Origin: Collinsella aerofaciens
GTDB lineage: Bacteria; Actinomycetota; Coriobacteriia; Coriobacteriales; Coriobacteriaceae
NCBI GenBank assembly: GCA_905213325.1
Contig: CAJMHW010000007.1
Location: forward strand, 1 to 60,994
Length of the DNA stretch: 60,994 bases
Direction of reading: 5' to 3'
In this document: one piece after another, positions 59,419 through 60,994 of the stretch
Layout: each line of letters opens with the position of its first letter
Position numbering within the stretch: position 1 is the stretch's first letter
Made by a program: the position numbers and the translations under genes
Notes under the pieces: model-generated
What the model was told of the DNA's origin: nothing
Seen by the model: only the letters and a program-made list of their open reading frames with translations
The model's database searches: none

Positions 59419-60813
59419 ATGTGCAATGTTTCGCTCAACGGTACTCAACCGTCCGATGCGTCCCTGCGCGTCCTGCGCGCGCTTGAGGCGGCTGGTCTTG
59501 AGGCTTGGTACGTGGGCGGTTGGGTGCGCGACGCCCTGATGGGGTACCCCAGCCACGATGTTGATATGTGCTGTAGCGGCCTGTGGCAGGAGTCCAAAGC
59601 GGCGCTCGAGGCCGCCGGCATCGCGGTTGTGGAGTCGGGCATTAAATTTGGCGGAATCACGGCTATTTCCGATGGCGAGCGTATCGAGGTCACCACGTAC
59701 CGTCTGGATGGCTTTTACACCGATGGTCGTCATCCCCAGAGTGTGGAGCGTGCCGCCTCGCTCGAGGACGATCTGGTGCGCCGCGACTTTACCGTCAATG
59801 CCATGGCCTGGCATCCCGAGCGCGGGCTTGTCGACCGCTACGACGGCCAGGGTGACTTGGAGCGCAAGCTGATTCGCGCTGTCGGCGATCCCAAGCGTCG
59901 CTTTAACGAGGACGCCCTGCGCATGCTGCGTGCGGTGCGCTTTGCCTGCCGTCTGGACTTTATGATTGAGCCCGAGACCAAGCGTGCGCTTGCCGAGTGC
60001 GCGTCGCTGCTCGATGCCGTGGCGCGTGAGCGTGTGGGTATTGAGCTCGAGGGCATTCTTTCGACCGGTCATGGGGGAGACGCGATGCTCCGCTATCCCG
60101 AGCTCATCTGCGCCGCCGTGCCCGAGTTGGCAGCGGGTCGCGGGTTTGATCAGCGCAGTGTCTATCATGCGTTTAACGTCTACGTGCATATCGCCCGTGT
60201 GCTGACGGTGGCGGGGGAGCTCGCGCTGTGTGACGGCGTCGCGCCCTCGTCGAGCCTTATGTGGGCGGCGTTTTTGCACGATGTGTCCAAGCCCGAGTGC
60301 TTCACGGTCGATCACGCCGGCAGCGGACACTTCTACGGTCATCCCGAGCTCGGCGCCAAGAAGGCGCGCGTCATTATGGATCGCCTGGCCCTCTCGCACG
60401 ACTTGGTGCGCGACGTGTGCCTGCTCATCAAATACCATGACAAGCCGCTGCGCCCCGAGCGCTCCTGCCTGCTCAATATGATGCGCGCGCTTTCGGGTGA
60501 GGGCGTCGACACGGCCCGCCTGATTGACGAGCTCATGGACCTTAAGCGTGCCGACACACTTGGCAAGGCCCCGTCGTGCTTCTATTATGTTGAGACGATT
60601 GAGGAGATGCGCGCGCTGGCGCACGAGCTGCTGAAGGCAGGGGAGCCCTATACGCTCAAGATGCTCGCCATCAACGGCGGCGACCTGATCCGTGCCGGAG
60701 TCAAGCCCGGGCCGGAACTGGGTCAGCTTCTCAACTCCGCCCTCGACGCCGTGATCGAAGACAACATTCCCAACGAGCGCGAAGCTCTTTTGGTCCATCT
60801 TAACTTGAATTAG
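59419..60813 (+). CDS. cca: CCA tRNA nucleotidyltransferase (polyA polymerase family)
   Basis: A 464-residue class II nucleotidyltransferase. WYVGGWVRDALMG (GG at 33-34) and SHDVDM (Asp47, Asp49) form the catalytic site, RRDFTVNAMAW and RFNEDALRMLRAVRFA are the nucleotide- and RNA-binding elements, and an HD domain (FLHDVSKPECF, about 287-297) follows. It adds or repairs the 3' CCA of tRNA. GGAGG lies 8 nt before the ATG. It is transcribed singly, followed by a weak hairpin (60844-60862). Confidence 0.95.
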   Translation: MCNVSLNGTQPSDASLRVLRALEAAGLEAWYVGGWVRDALMGYPSHDVDMCCSGLWQESKAALEAAGIAVVESGIKFGGITAISDGERIEVTTYRLDGFYTDGRHPQSVERAASLEDDLVRRDFTVNAMAWHPERGLVDRYDGQGDLERKLIRAVGDPKRRFNEDALRMLRAVRFACRLDFMIEPETKRALAECASLLDAVARERVGIELEGILSTGHGGDAMLRYPELICAAVPELAAGRGFDQRSVYHAFNVYVHIARVLTVAGELALCDGVAPSSSLMWAAFLHDVSKPECFTVDHAGSGHFYGHPELGAKKARVIMDRLALSHDLVRDVCLLIKYHDKPLRPERSCLLNMMRALSGEGVDTARLIDELMDLKRADTLGKAPSCFYYVETIEEMRALAHELLKAGEPYTLKMLAINGGDLIRAGVKPGPELGQLLNSALDAVIEDNIPNEREALLVHLNLN

Positions 60814-60877
60814 CTACCTAGTTTACCTGCGTGTTCCATAACCTGCCGACAATTTTTCGGCAATTTGGAATTTCTTC

Positions 60878-60906
60878 TTGCGCTGATGTTTTTTGTCCCG
60901 TAATAT
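60878..60906 (+). promoter_or_regulatory. Promoter of tRNA-Glu
   Basis: TTGCGC (60878-60883) and TAATAT (60901-60906) with a 17-bp spacer lie 35 bp upstream of the tRNA. Confidence 0.75.
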
Positions 60907-60940
60907 ATTTCCTCGCAGCACGGCAGTGCAGATGTCATGT

Positions 60941-60994
60941 GGCCCGTTCGTCTAGCGGTTTAGGACGCCGCCCTCTCAAGGCGGAGATCACCAG
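60941..60994 (+). tRNA. tRNA-Glu (CTC), truncated by the window end
   Basis: The sequence begins with the acceptor strand GGCCCGT and the Glu-type D arm GTCTAGCGGTTTAGGAC. The anticodon stem CCGCC/GGCGG holds the loop CTCTCAA with anticodon CTC, reading GAG codons. The T arm and 3' end lie outside the window. Confidence 0.93.

Noticed and set aside
1..60994. CRISPR array, insertion sequence, prophage or restriction system
   Set aside because: No regularly spaced direct repeats, transposase, integrase, phage structural or methylase/endonuclease genes are visible; the repeats found are single inverted elements.

Overview
The window is 61 kb of compact, GC-rich bacterial chromosome, almost all of it housekeeping genes. 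Gene content and style suggest a Coriobacteriia member, most likely Collinsella or a close relative: GC-rich codons, many GTG/TTG starts, Firmicutes-like gene order in an actinobacterial-looking genome, PTS sugar uptake and a SigB-type operon. That taxonomic call is inference from gene content and was not tested by a search. I see no prophage, insertion sequence, CRISPR array or restriction locus.

Layout. 1-331: a strong promoter, tRNA-Asn and its terminator, preceded by a long inverted repeat. 489-15382: a co-directional block for lipid, ribosome and chromosome biology (Asp23-like, fakA, recG, rsmD, coaD, a coiled-coil protein, DUF177, rpmF, plsX, acpP, rnc, smc, ftsY, ffh). 15503-18886: a divergent DUF134/NifX-type regulator with paired palindromes, then thyA, folA and a SpoU methyltransferase. 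19012-24633: a MATE exporter, a cobO-like gene with an in-frame stop, ftsH, a DUF523 protein and an iron-type alcohol dehydrogenase. 24773-27901: a textbook isoleucine T-box leader and ileS. 28275-34458: lspA-rluD, a membrane glycosyltransferase, a minimal A24 peptidase, dgt and rarA. 34559-37718: an overlapping operon of a DUF948-like protein, a degenerate RsbW-like protein, a SigB-family sigma factor and a PerM/AI-2E-type membrane protein. 38159-44787: alaS, ruvX, mltG, a YqeG phosphatase, aroK and a divergent aroB homologue. 44920-51308: an M24 peptidase, efp, a second Asp23-like gene, nusB, xseB, tlyA, nadK and recN. 51368-59254: a carbohydrate locus with an RpiR regulator, a fructose-type PTS IIBCA, HPr, enzyme I and two tandem PfkB sugar-phosphate kinases. 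59419-60994: cca and the 5' part of tRNA-Glu.

How the parts fit. fakA, plsX and acpP connect exogenous fatty acid activation to phospholipid synthesis. smc, ftsY and ffh couple chromosome organisation to protein targeting. thyA and folA form the dTMP cycle. The PTS block holds everything from phosphoenolpyruvate to a sugar bisphosphate: EI, HPr, IIA/IIB/IIC, then the kinases.

The most interesting signals are: (i) an AroB-like protein next to aroK that has lost two metal-binding histidines and the glycine-rich NAD motif; (ii) an in-frame UAA at codon 5 of a cobO-like gene; (iii) an anti-sigma-like protein without a recognisable ATP site in the SigB operon; (iv) several families of intergenic inverted repeats, one shared by two loci 34 kb apart; and (v) paired palindromes 53 bp apart upstream of the metal-binding-tailed DUF134 protein. 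I did not find a convincing wholly new multi-gene system.
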